From Trichopria drosophilae (taxonomy: Eukaryota > Arthropoda > Insecta > Hymenoptera > Diapriidae): a stretch of DNA of 64,000 bases. This document shows, piece by piece, positions 55,098 through 64,000 of the stretch; within the stretch, counting starts at the first letter, position 1, and each line of letters begins with the position of its first letter. The notes under the pieces are model-generated. The model made no database searches. It was not told the DNA's origin and was given only the letters and a program-made list of their open reading frames with translations. The position numbers were made by a program, and so were the translations under genes. The stretch spans positions 110,597,501 to 110,661,500 of the forward strand of contig CM059585.1 in assembly GCA_030407085.1 (NCBI GenBank), given 5' to 3'.

Positions 55098-56761
55098 TTC
55101 CATGTAGTGAAATATGACTTTTGTATGAACAAATAAAACTGTCACATTAAAACAGCGATTAAATATAACTTAATAACCTATATACACAGGTCCAATGTTT
55201 ATCATATGTTTACGAATTAAGTGTCAATCGCCTTGAAAAACTTTAAATATTGGTATTACAGCATTGAATTTCGAAATGAGTCTTCGAATTATCATGAGAT
55301 ATACATAAGAATGAATGTTTAATGCCAAAAGCCACCCATCATTAATCTGTGGTTACATTATTAGGCAACATTATTCTTTATTATAAATGATCGAATTTAT
55401 TCGCTGAGAAACTGAGGATGGCATCATTTGAACAATGGCATAATCGGCAATGTTTATCATATTCAAGAAGATAACACACTTCATACATAAGACAAAAAGG
55501 AAAAAGTAAACTTAAAAAAATAATGTCTCGTAATAATTATTGAAATAATTCTTAAAATTCACTATTATGGTCTACTTCGTAATATTTGCAGGCATAATAA
55601 AAGTTCAGTAATTAAAAGGAAAAGCAAAACTGACTTACCTTTGTTCACACTACATTGTCAGTGGACATCGATAACCTTTTGTGCTTCAAGCTATAAGGGT
55701 ATTTTCCATAAGGTAAAATCATCTCAACTATGCGCCTACCTGCATTGAGAAAAGGAAAACAGTTTTTCCGGGCTACGAATACCACTTTAATATTTTACTC
55801 TCCTAATATAAAATGCAGTTTTCCGGAACCAAAAATGCATTTTTAGCTGCAATATGCAACATTGTTGTTTGCTATTATCCTGACATATTATGTACACTAA
55901 GAATATTTAATTAATATGGGATTATGTAGGATACCAAAATGTGTGGAAATAGTAGTATTCGACATAAGGGAACAAAAAACATTTTCGCAACTTGTGTCAA
56001 ACCATATTTTATGTTGCAAGCGTGCGTAAAATGCGCCCAAAAGAAGTAAAAAATTTGTAAAATGGCATTTTACGTACACTACAACATAAAAGTAATTTCG
56101 TTCTCACAAGCGATGCACTTTTAGGATAATGCATTACAAGATCATTATATAAGAAGGTAAGTAAAATTTGTAAGCGATCGATCTTAAAAAAATTTGCGCA
56201 TTTTTTGGAACGAATCAATCACTATACTTTCTTGCGGAAGGTGAAAGTTCAGTTCAATATATCATAGTGTACATTGAATAAACAGAAGGACATTTGAAAA
56301 TTTCGCTTACTCAATACCGTTGCCATAGTATTGGCATATTTCTTTTTGTATACTGTAATTTACAGGGAAACGATAATTGGTGATAGGTTTAAAAAATAAA
56401 AGGAAGCTGGAGACCTAGCTTAAAAGACAGGGATTCAGATCTGAGAAGGAAGCGGGTTTTTTAAACTAGATAGTCTTTGAAGCTATCCAATGGTAGCATA
56501 TCAAGTCAGCTTTAATTTTAAATAATCTCATGAAAATTAATATCTGCAGCATTGCAAACCTCGAAGAGTTTGTTTGCAGTCCCTTATGTCGAAATTTAAA
56601 ATATTCCAGCAGTAACGAAAATATCTATTCAAGTGCGTCAAGGTGCAGTTTGTTAGGAAATACAGCATTAATATCAACTAACGATTTAATTAGTATAAAA
56701 AAAGTTGTTCACCTTCATGTTTTCGTTGCTTGTACAAGTTTATAATTAGATATTTTTGTAT
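55098..56761. other. Mostly no gene; one weak exon candidate
   Basis: At 55639-55739 (minus) a segment has a good acceptor (aatgcag) and donor (AAAG then GTAAGT). It reads RRIVEMILPYGKYPYSLKHK, then a stop shortly before the donor, so it could be a decayed exon of the family seen at 38-51 kb. The remainder is AT-rich, with chance ORFs only. Confidence 0.3.
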
Positions 56762-57304
56762 AATTTAATTTGATAAGTGATATAAGATTTGATAAAGAGA
56801 TAGGGCGAAGGATTAATGAGTATACAATATTTTTTATTTTTTATATCGTAATGTTTATTTTCGTTTGTATTTTTCGTTCACTACTTTCGACTGTGGCATC
56901 GTACAACGATTACATCGTGTTGTTCATCTGCATTAAAAACAGCAATTTACTGTTTCTACGAGCAACTAACGGAAATGATTTTTCCTATATATTAACAATG
57001 GGTCATGCTATTCGATACGAGTGTCAATACCTATGTTTACGTACAAGAAGCCGCGCCGCATATAATATCTACAATGCGCCGTTTGATCTTATATTTTACA
57101 ATTCGACAATACATATGCGCGATTCGACCGGTACATATAATCATCAAGTAAAGAAAAGTCGAAAATTGAGAATTAATGAGAAGAAACACGAGAAAAATGT
57201 AGACAGTTGCAAACATCGTCCGTGAGATCTTGTTCGCCCTCTATTTCGCGGCCGCACAAGTTCTTAGGATACGCATACGAATCACAGCACCATAAACATT
57301 TAGT
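56762..57304 (-). repeat. 3' region of dan-like gene, copy 2
   Basis: The complement of 33981-34500 and 51147-51660, adjoining the stop codon of the minus-strand dan-like ORF. A chance plus-strand ORF (56770-57225) lies across it. It probably represents the 3' UTR, since copies 1 and 2 both have it directly after the ORF. Confidence 0.88.
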
Positions 57305-58352
57305 TTATTTCCGGCTCCGCTTGATAACACTGCTCGGCATTTTTCTGGACTTAAGGACATCCAATATGCACTTGAGTTGCTTCACCTGTACCCGCGAAAT
57401 GCTGGGGTCGCTGCAATTGTCCAACCACTTGAAAAACTTTTTGCCATGAATAATGGCTTCTTCATACGTGGTCAAACTCACGTCGTCGTCACTTAGATGG
57501 AAGAATCTTTTGAAGCTCTCATTGTTATTATCATTTTGGCAGACTATGCTGTCAACCAACGCCCTCGATTTGCTCGGTGTTCGTTCCGAGTAATGCGTTG
57601 AATTTTGCGGGTACAGGTTTTTGTACCACTGCCAAAACGAAGAGTGTGTTTCATTGCTTCTTCTTGGTGACGCCGGAACCGGCGTCAATGGAGCTTCCGC
57701 TCCAAGATTAGCGATCAGATTCGCGCCCAAATTTCCAGTCAGGCTGCCCCCCAAATTCGATCCAGTTGCTGTGGGCAGAATTCCAAGTTGTTGGAGAAGC
57801 AGGGCACTATTCTCAGGTCTCGTGCCTGACATAGTGCTCATTAAATTGCTGAGATAATTCAAATTCAACGTACTGTCTATTTTATTCGATTCACCGCTAT
57901 GGATATTCTCATTTGTGGAGCAACTACCAGCCTTTTCCATTTTCATCTTTTTTAAAATGGGCCCTTCCTCGCTGGAGAGATTCGATGTTACAGCTATCAT
58001 GTGTGGGTTTGCACCGGATGATGAAGTCCGCTGATGAAGAATTTTGTGATCCGATTTGCACCATCCTCGCAGCTTCGACTCCGGCGCTCCTATGTCTCGT
58101 GCCACAGACGCTTTACTCGCTCCGCCTTTAACGCGCTGAATTGCATTAATTTTCTCTAAGGGTGCATTCCCATAAGGAACGGCTCGACGGTTTGGCGGTT
58201 CAGCGGTTCGAGAATTGACCAATCACGAACAAGCCACCGTTCTCGATACGCGAGGCCGAAAATCAGTGTGCGGCGGTTCTGCGGTTCGGGAATTCGTCAT
58301 TTTGAAGCGTATGTAAAAATATTCCGTTAATATTTGATTAACCACCATTACA

Positions 58353-60497
58353 ATGAATGATGAAAATGAAAAAGTGAGTACATTATCCCCTTATTTAAAT
58401 ATGCCTTTATTTATAGGCATCACCTAATATTTTGAGGTTAGAGTGAAGATTTCTTATCAGAACTATATACATGTATTATTACTTATATAATTATATTTCA
58501 TTTTGTATCAAAACTTGTACGATGTTTCGAAACGCTGAAAATGCATGTATTTAAGGTGAATGAACTCCTAGCTACAAAATATGAAATATCTGCCAAAGGT
58601 CAGCTTATGTTTAGATATTAAGTTATTTTAAATATTTACTTCAGCCTATAACATGTGGATACTGCAGTTGTAAACTGAATACCATTTTGAAAGCCCAAAA
58701 GCTACTGGAGCATACATGTTTCAGCATTTATGACAACTCTCAACATGTGCTGCGACAAGGAACTGACAATGCTATCGTCATCGGTAAGTTTTGCTTCAGA
58801 ATGATGTTTGCACTATATCATATTAAGCACACATTTCTGTATATGTGCTACCGTATCTGTTTATCACGTGTGTACTTTTAATGAAGAATGTTTGGAATAA
58901 CTTCTTACATTTATATAGCTGAAAAACTGTCAGTGAATATGACTTTACAAACACCTAAAGTCAGTGAGTACACTAAATTGTTTAATATATGTACCTCTTA
59001 TATAAAATTGTATTATTAATTCATTATGTATTTGCTTTTGTAAATATATAGGTGATGAAACACCATTAATAAGCAATGCTACCAAAGTGAATGCAAATGA
59101 ATATAATGAAGCATTGATTAATGCAGTATATTCTAAACCGCCTTTATATGATCATAAGTTACCGCTAAAAGAAAGGACTCCTTTAAAGAAAAATGCTTTG
59201 TGGAAAAAAGTCGCAATAGAAGTGAGAGGTATGTATATACCAGTACAAACTTTAACAATAAGAGACTAAAATGAAATAATTCGTAAAATTAAAATTTTCT
59301 ACGATTTTATTAGTTTCGGGTTCTTATGTGTACGTTAAAATGTTAAGTTTATGGTATTTTTCTTATAATAGTTTTTATTGTAAACATGCAAATTTTGTAT
59401 TTATTTGTTATCAACAATTTATTGCTGCGGAAGGGCATACACTATTTTAGTGTTCAAACGTATAATATAAAAATTAACCCTCCTGTGCACCAGTTTTTCT
59501 TTTCCCATAAGGGAACAATGTAATTTGGACGAGTATACTCGTCCTGGCGCACAGAAGGGTTAATCTGAACCTAATCTGGTGAATGTAATTCTGCGTTAAT
59601 ATAAATATATAGAGGCATTAAAAATGTGTAAATATATAGATATTAATGTAAAATTAAGCGATTACAAAGAATAAGCCATCAGAAATAAAAATGTTTATAT
59701 TTTATATTGATATAGAGAATAATGTAGAGAATGTACAAAAACGATGGAAACAACTTCGTGATAAATATAAGAAAAAGAAAAACAATGACAATTCGTACGT
59801 ACCGAGTGGATCTGCAGGCGGAACAAAACCGAATATAAAATTCGCATTATACGAACAAATGAAATTTTTAGATGATGTCGTAGCATATGCACCGTAAGTT
59901 GTATGTTAAGTTGTACTTGCGATAATAATATTTTATAACATTCTATTAACTGTGTTTTCATTATATAGCACAGTTTCAAATTTTGATAATCAAGATGTAA
60001 TCACTCCTAATGCAATGTCTTCAACTATAGCACCGTTTGACAGATCTGGCGCTTCGGAAAGCAATGCTTATTTCTCCCATTCGATATTGGATGATCCAAC
60101 CCCAGATGAATCAATATTTAATGATTCATTGTTGGATGAGTCTTCAAAGTCGCGATCATCAAAGAAAAAAAGTGAGTTGGTTATATTTCTTTTCATTGAT
60201 TTAACATATTTTATGATTTTTACATGAATTTTTACAGTTTTGAAAAGAAACCTGGTTTTAAATAAAGTTTGTTATATTTCAGAGGTTAAAGATTCTGACG
60301 AAAATGTTGATCAGCATTTAAAAAAGGCTGTACTGTCAGCAATACAAAGTTCTCCCAAACAACCTGATAGCGTAGATGGTTTTCTTATTCAAATTGGACA
60401 TAGATTAAGAGAATTACCATTGAAGGCACGTTACCAATTCGAAATGACAATAATGACTGAACTTTTTAAAATCGAAAGTAGTTTTGAAATTCATTAA
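58353..60497 (+). CDS. Harbinger accessory protein: zinc finger, MADF, BESS (seven exons, 325 aa)
   Basis: Exons: 58353-58373, 58645-58783, 58919-58963, 59052-59228, 59716-59893, 59969-60171, 60283-60497. All introns are GT-AG and all phases agree, giving 978 coding bases. Residues 8-30 hold a CxxC...HxxC finger (ITCGYCSCKLNTILK, then LLEHTC). A MADF domain spans exons 4-5 (LINAVYSKPPLYDHK, ALWKKVAIEV, VQKRWKQLRDKYKKKK). An acidic Ser-rich linker leads to a C-terminal BESS-like motif (VDGFLIQIGHRLRELPLKAR). Harbinger elements typically encode such a Myb/MADF-like DNA-binding partner that brings the transposase to the ends. The reading frame is intact. A TTAA MITE sits in intron 4. Confidence 0.85.
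59478..59559. mobile_element. piggyBac-type MITE, 82 bp, TTAA target, second copy
   Basis: TTAA at 59474-59477 and 59560-59563; begins CCCTCCTGTGCACC and ends GGCGCACAGAAGGG. It matches the MITE at 34508-34594 apart from a few bases and the right-end G run. It lies in an intron of the MADF-BESS gene, so it is younger than the Harbinger element. Confidence 0.92.
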
Positions 60498-61101
60498 TTG
60501 TTTGCTGAATGAGAATCGGAATGACAAAAACATGTTAATATTTATATACTATAAAATACTGTAATTTTTCAGAATCTTTCTACAACAGGCGAATTTGCAG
60601 GTTTAGTATAATAACACTTTAAAGTCTATGTAGTAGACGATGTTGTGATGGTGGTAAAGCATTGTGTTCATCGATCTACGATAAATATAAAAAAAAATTA
60701 CTTTTTTTATTTTCTGCCCAATTCGTTCTTACTATATTAACATTTTGTTATTTCATAATGTTCGTATAAATGTTAACATTTTTTTAAAACAAATTACTAT
60801 TCATTAATATCTTGATATATAAATTTTGATGTTTCAATTTTAATGAATTGTTTTTCGCTTCTACGCAATTAAATCATTCAAGGCGCGTTTCATTTATTAA
60901 ATGAATGTTATTGATGTAATTCATTTAATGATTATAAATAATAAAAATTATTCAAAAGAAAAGTCATAATTTTATTGATTTCAATTCTGCGCTCCGTTGC
61001 AAGGGTAAAAATTATATTATACCGTAGTGTTAATGAGCTTGTATGTGCAAGCACAAAAATGATGTCATAACAAAAATAGAAATATTTAAAAGTTATAAAA
61101 T
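60498..61101. other. Between the convergent Harbinger genes; nothing seen
   Basis: AT-rich 3' flanks of both Harbinger genes, with no further exon. Confidence 0.5.
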
Positions 61102-61767
61102 TTAAAAATCGTTATTCCTTGCTTTCTCCCACTGATACGGCAAAGCACCTTTTCCACAGAAATATGCAGTGAACGCATTGCGAATTTGAATTCCAGTTTG
61201 AGATGGCATTTCAGGATTCGCGACGAATGATTGCAACCCATTGCAAGTTGCAGCTTCATCTCTTAATCTCTCGGAAGTTATAAACGGTTTTTCGTTACTA
61301 ATTGTAAAATTATGCAACACTATTGCAGCTTTTACGATTTTTTTGGCATTCTCGGGGGTCGCCTGCAGCGTTTTTCGGAAAATTCCCCATCTTTGGACTA
61401 GAAGGCCAAATGCACATTCTACTATTCTCCTTCCTCGAGACAATCGGTAATTAAAAACTTTTTTTGCCATGTCCAATTGTCCACTTCGTGGATAGGGTCT
61501 CATGATATTAGGCGACAGAGGAAAGGCTTCGTCAGCCAGCAGCACATATGGAACTGGCGGTCCACCATCGTACAGTGGCTTTGGCTCAGGGAAATTGAAA
61601 TTACCCCTGTCAAGATACTTTCCCATGGTACTGTTGCGGAAAACACCACCATCACTGTGTCTACCTTCAGCTCCTATGTCCACCATAATAAATCGATAAT
61701 GTGCATCGCTGACTGCCATTAAATTAATGCTATGGTAACCTTTGTAATTAAAATATGCATTGGTCAA
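61102..61767 (-). pseudogene. PIF/Harbinger transposase (DDE_Tnp_4), N-terminally truncated
   Basis: The 220-residue frame carries YFNYKGYHSINLMAVSDAHY, the second catalytic region VDIGAEGRHSDGGVF, then VPYVLLADEAFPLSPNIMRP and the Glu region VECAFGLLVQRW, ending NNDF. Full PIF/Harbinger transposases are ~350-450 residues. The first catalytic Asp (normally in a VDG-H motif just before the YxNYKG segment) and all N-terminal sequence are missing because the frame runs straight into the terminal inverted repeat. The TTG start is not meaningful. Inactive as a transposase. Confidence 0.9.
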
Positions 61768-61879
61768 TTCTCGAACCGCCGAACCGCCAAACCGTCGAAC
61801 CGCTCCTTATGGGAATGCACCCTAAGACTGAAAACGCTCGCAACGGACGCTTTCTCGGTGTTGCAGATTGTCCCTTCAT

Positions 61880-62541
61880 TATAGCAAAGCACTGTCCGTA
61901 ATAAAGAACTTTTTCATGAACGTCCTTCGCGTATTCGCGTATTGTTTATCGTGACCGTCGACGTCGTTTCGTTTCATTTCGTTCGATCCTTCTCCCGCTG
62001 TACCTTCGACGCGTGTTCGTTTCCTACTCTATCGGCTTCTTTATCGCACCATCTTTCTTGATGCCTCCCTGCTTTCGCTGTAACACTATTCTTTCCCTTC
62101 TGTTTCACCGCTCGTCGATGTTCGATCTCTTCCTTGCGGATTTCCAACACTTTTTTGGTTTGCATTATGCAATATGGAAGAATACATATATTATTATTTT
62201 CTTATTCATTACTTTACCCACGTGATACTTTCTATGAATCATCGGTTGTTATATTCAACCAACTCTATCGAATTGAAAGTAATTTTAACCCCAGCTACTA
62301 TAAGTCCTTGGTTGGCTTCCTTTTGAAAGGAACGACACACTAAGTAATGGATTTGGAGATTCCAATTTTGTAATGTTCAACCCCGACATTTACATTTTAC
62401 ACCGATCGAAAATGTACAATAAAGATGTAGTCAAATTGAGATTGCACAGGGTTTTTTTATGAACTATTCCAGGGTCTATATTTAATCGTAAATTTTTATT
62501 TTATAGTAATTCACTGACTTCAGGTATAATTCTATAAAAGT
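61880..62541. other. 5' flank of dan-like copy 2; no gene recognised
   Basis: The minus strand upstream of 61879 would hold the leader or promoter of the dan-like copy. A 63-residue minus frame at 61974-62165 is lysine/glutamate-rich and unrecognised. No TATA box is obvious. Confidence 0.35.
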
Positions 62542-62660
62542 ATGCCTTCTTTCACAGATCGTTGTTGCAATCCTTTTCATAAAGCGAAACATAGAAAATT
62601 TCCTTCTTCTGGTATTCGTTGTATTACTGCAAGACAAAGGAATTATTACCAAATGTTAAG
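62542..62660 (+). CDS. Possible first exon with Cys-His motif
   Basis: The ATG at 62542 opens MPSFTDRCCNPFHKAKHRKF, then RQRNYYQMLR, and runs into a strong donor (AAG then GTAGGT) at 62661. CCNPFHK-type N-termini resemble, from memory, an uncharacterised insect family often associated with repeats. No downstream exon was found in the remaining 1.3 kb. Confidence 0.4.
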
Positions 62661-63679
62661 GTAGGTTTCACGCTTTGCTAATTGTCGGAATGTTGAAAAA
62701 TCAATATGAAGTATATGATCAAAATGTTCCTACTGAAATTCCAAGTACCATTTCTGTAGAGAGAACGAAAAATATGCACGAACGCTCTGACGGCAACTAG
62801 CGGCGGAAAAGTTCACGATCGGCGCTCACCCCGAAGAGACGTAAACCCGACCGTGCGAAAGTTTCGCGGTACGCGGCGGCAGCCCATAGCTAATCTGATA
62901 ATTTCGAAGTTAGATATTTTTGTGAGAAAACACGTAGACATATATAGAATTAAGATAACGGATGACAATACAAAACTTAATATTAAAAAAATCTAAAACT
63001 TCCAACTTGGGGAATTGCACATAACCATTTCAATACTACTGGCACTTTTTTGAAGTTATTGTGAGTAAGAAATAAAAATATATAAATTTAGATAAATAAG
63101 TCGTGTAGAGCATGAAATTCCCTTTAAAATAAAAAAAATTATTATTCTACGATCAAAATTGACGGAGATAATTAACTTTAAGTTTTCGAGAAAGAAGGCC
63201 CCTGTGTTGTATAGCTTTACATGCAATTGAGGGGCCTTCATTTTTTGCTATTAAATTCAAATCGATAATGAGCATATAAAATAGTCACAGCCCAAGATGT
63301 TTAATATGTTGTTACAAATGTACCAAACATAGGTTTTTTTATAAATTTTTCAGATTTTTAAAAACGGTGGATCTATTGTAAAATTTAAATTAAACACTTC
63401 GAAACGATTTTTGTATGTCTTTCTGTACTAATTCATAAAAATAAATATTTTTATACGAAAGCTTGATCAAAATTCTACAGAAACCATGTATTGTATTAAT
63501 TTTTTATACTAATATTTTGGAGCTTAAATCATTTATAAAAATTAAAGTCGAAATTTTTATTTAATGCAAAGAGTTCTATAATATTTCATACAGGCGATAT
63601 TTTATTATTATATATGGTCCAATGTGCTTCAGTTTTGTGTTCTAAAGATAAGAGACTAGTTAGATATGAATAAAAAAAA
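62661..63679. other. No gene recognised
   Basis: A GC-rich island at ~62765-62890 is followed by AT-rich sequence. Inverted ggcccct/aggggcc words surround 63205-63236. Confidence 0.4.
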
Positions 63680-64000
63680 GTTGCACATTTGGCGTGGAAT
63701 GCCCCATAGATTAGTGTTGGAACTCGGCCCGTCGTTGCCCACTCTCCATATCTGCGCGGCCAGCACGCCGTTGCTCCTCTTCTGCGCATGTAGAGACGTA
63801 CCAGCGCCAGCGCCTCGTCGTTGCGCGCATGCCTGAATCACTGATATATATTATATATCAGTGGTCTGAATCCGCCCGCCGATCCCACGAGGGGTCAGGG
63901 GAGGGCTTGTTTGGGACTTGGGAACAACATGGCCGACCGGTCGGCGAAAGCGCGCATCGCATCCTCTAGATTTTCTTCTTTTTCCGTGTTCCCATCGTTA
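63680..64000. mobile_element. Two possible hAT-type ends meeting at a 25-bp palindrome
   Basis: The perfect palindrome cactgatatata-t-tatatatcagtg spans 63839-63863. Reading outward, both sides start CAGTG (CAGTGGTCTGAATCC to the right, CAGTGATTCAGGC to the left), like hAT terminal repeats with an AT-rich 8-bp-type target. The right element would leave the window; the left one is GC-rich and short. Neither was confirmed. Confidence 0.3.

Larger units (their letters stand above)
58160..61822. mobile_element. PIF/Harbinger transposon, 3.66 kb, TAA target duplication
   Basis: Terminal inverted repeats of ~65 bp (GGGTGCATTCCCATAAGGA ... GAATTGACCAAT) flank it, with TAA at 58157-58159 and 61823-61825, the usual Harbinger TWA target. 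It carries two convergent genes: a plus-strand zinc finger-MADF-BESS accessory protein and a minus-strand transposase. The transposase reading frame begins immediately inside the right terminal repeat, so its N-terminal part and probably its promoter have been deleted; this copy cannot supply transposase. Confidence 0.92.
57305..61879 (-). pseudogene. Distal antenna-like gene, copy 2, interrupted by a Harbinger element
   Basis: The minus-strand ATG at 61877-61879 starts MKGQSATPRKRPLRAFSV and reaches TTA at 61823, where the transposon begins. Past the element (58159 downward) the frame resumes at EKINAIQRVKGG through the psq HTH (ASKASVARDIGAPESKLRGW). It then runs through a Ser/Gly/Asn-rich middle with SFWQWYKNLYPQN and the Dan-like C-terminus (YEEAIIHGKKFFKWLDNCSD), ending at 57305. 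Both coding parts are open, so the insertion may be the only lesion. The apparent start at 58222 lies in the transposon end and is not the native start. This copy keeps the ~100 central residues lost in copy 1. Confidence 0.82.

Noticed and set aside
56770..57225. A 151-residue plus-strand ORF with a hydrophobic segment
   Set aside because: It covers the complement of the dan-like 3' region; the same region in copies 1 and 3 gives only shorter related frames, as expected of noncoding sequence.
58160..58222. Native N-terminus MVNSRTAEPPNRRAVPYGNA for the dan-like protein
   Set aside because: These residues are encoded by the Harbinger terminal repeat; the native start is at 61879 on the other side of the element.

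Overview
The window is insect nuclear DNA. The features pointing to insects are BEL/Pao, R1-like and CR1-like retroelements, PIF/Harbinger and piggyBac-type MITEs, short coding exons with GT-AG introns, and homologues of the insect psq-HTH protein Distal antenna. The style of the R1-like repeats suggests Hymenoptera, perhaps an ant; that last step is inference. There is no bacterial, CRISPR, tRNA or rRNA signal.

Layout: 0-4 kb holds a dispersed ~600-bp repeat (an inverted copy lies near 55 kb) and a 3' remnant of a non-LTR retrotransposon. 4.4-23.5 kb is one AT-rich repeat domain: a large foldback structure whose right arm passes into a ~387-bp tandem satellite. That satellite is split by an R1-like element with a 14-bp target duplication (9611-14061), a CR1-like element (16728-21296), a second copy of only the 5' end of that CR1-like element, a solo LTR with 4-bp duplication (22253-23067), and a truncated R1-like element on the minus strand. 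The truncated element ends in a striking (C15A) array of 31 perfect 16-bp units (25167-25665). 26-32 kb carries a minus-strand gene of unknown function; one of its exons is cut by a 1.4-kb inverted-repeat element.

33-35 kb, 51 kb and 57-62 kb hold three related copies of a Distal antenna-like gene or of its 3' region. The third copy is interrupted by a PIF/Harbinger element (58160-61822, TAA duplication). That element carries a seven-exon gene for a zinc finger-MADF-BESS accessory protein whose exon phases all agree, plus a transposase that has lost its N-terminus.

38.2-50.9 kb (minus strand) contains a multi-exon gene of an uncharacterised protein family. Most of its exons can be joined in phase, and its introns are filled by a 5.3-kb BEL element and several near-perfect palindromes. 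The BEL element (43963-49260) is young: I count four differences between the 520-bp LTRs. It has an in-frame deletion removing the protease and the RT catalytic core. The R1-like element at 9.6 kb has the same kind of lesion, in that the stretch expected to hold its RT active site is also missing in frame.

Overall this is a transposon graveyard with two or three small host or transposon-derived genes threaded through it. The most unusual items are the (C15A)31 array, the satellite-tailed foldback, the Harbinger element inside a duplicated dan-like gene, and the uncharacterised minus-strand gene whose 5' splice site was duplicated by the BEL insertion.
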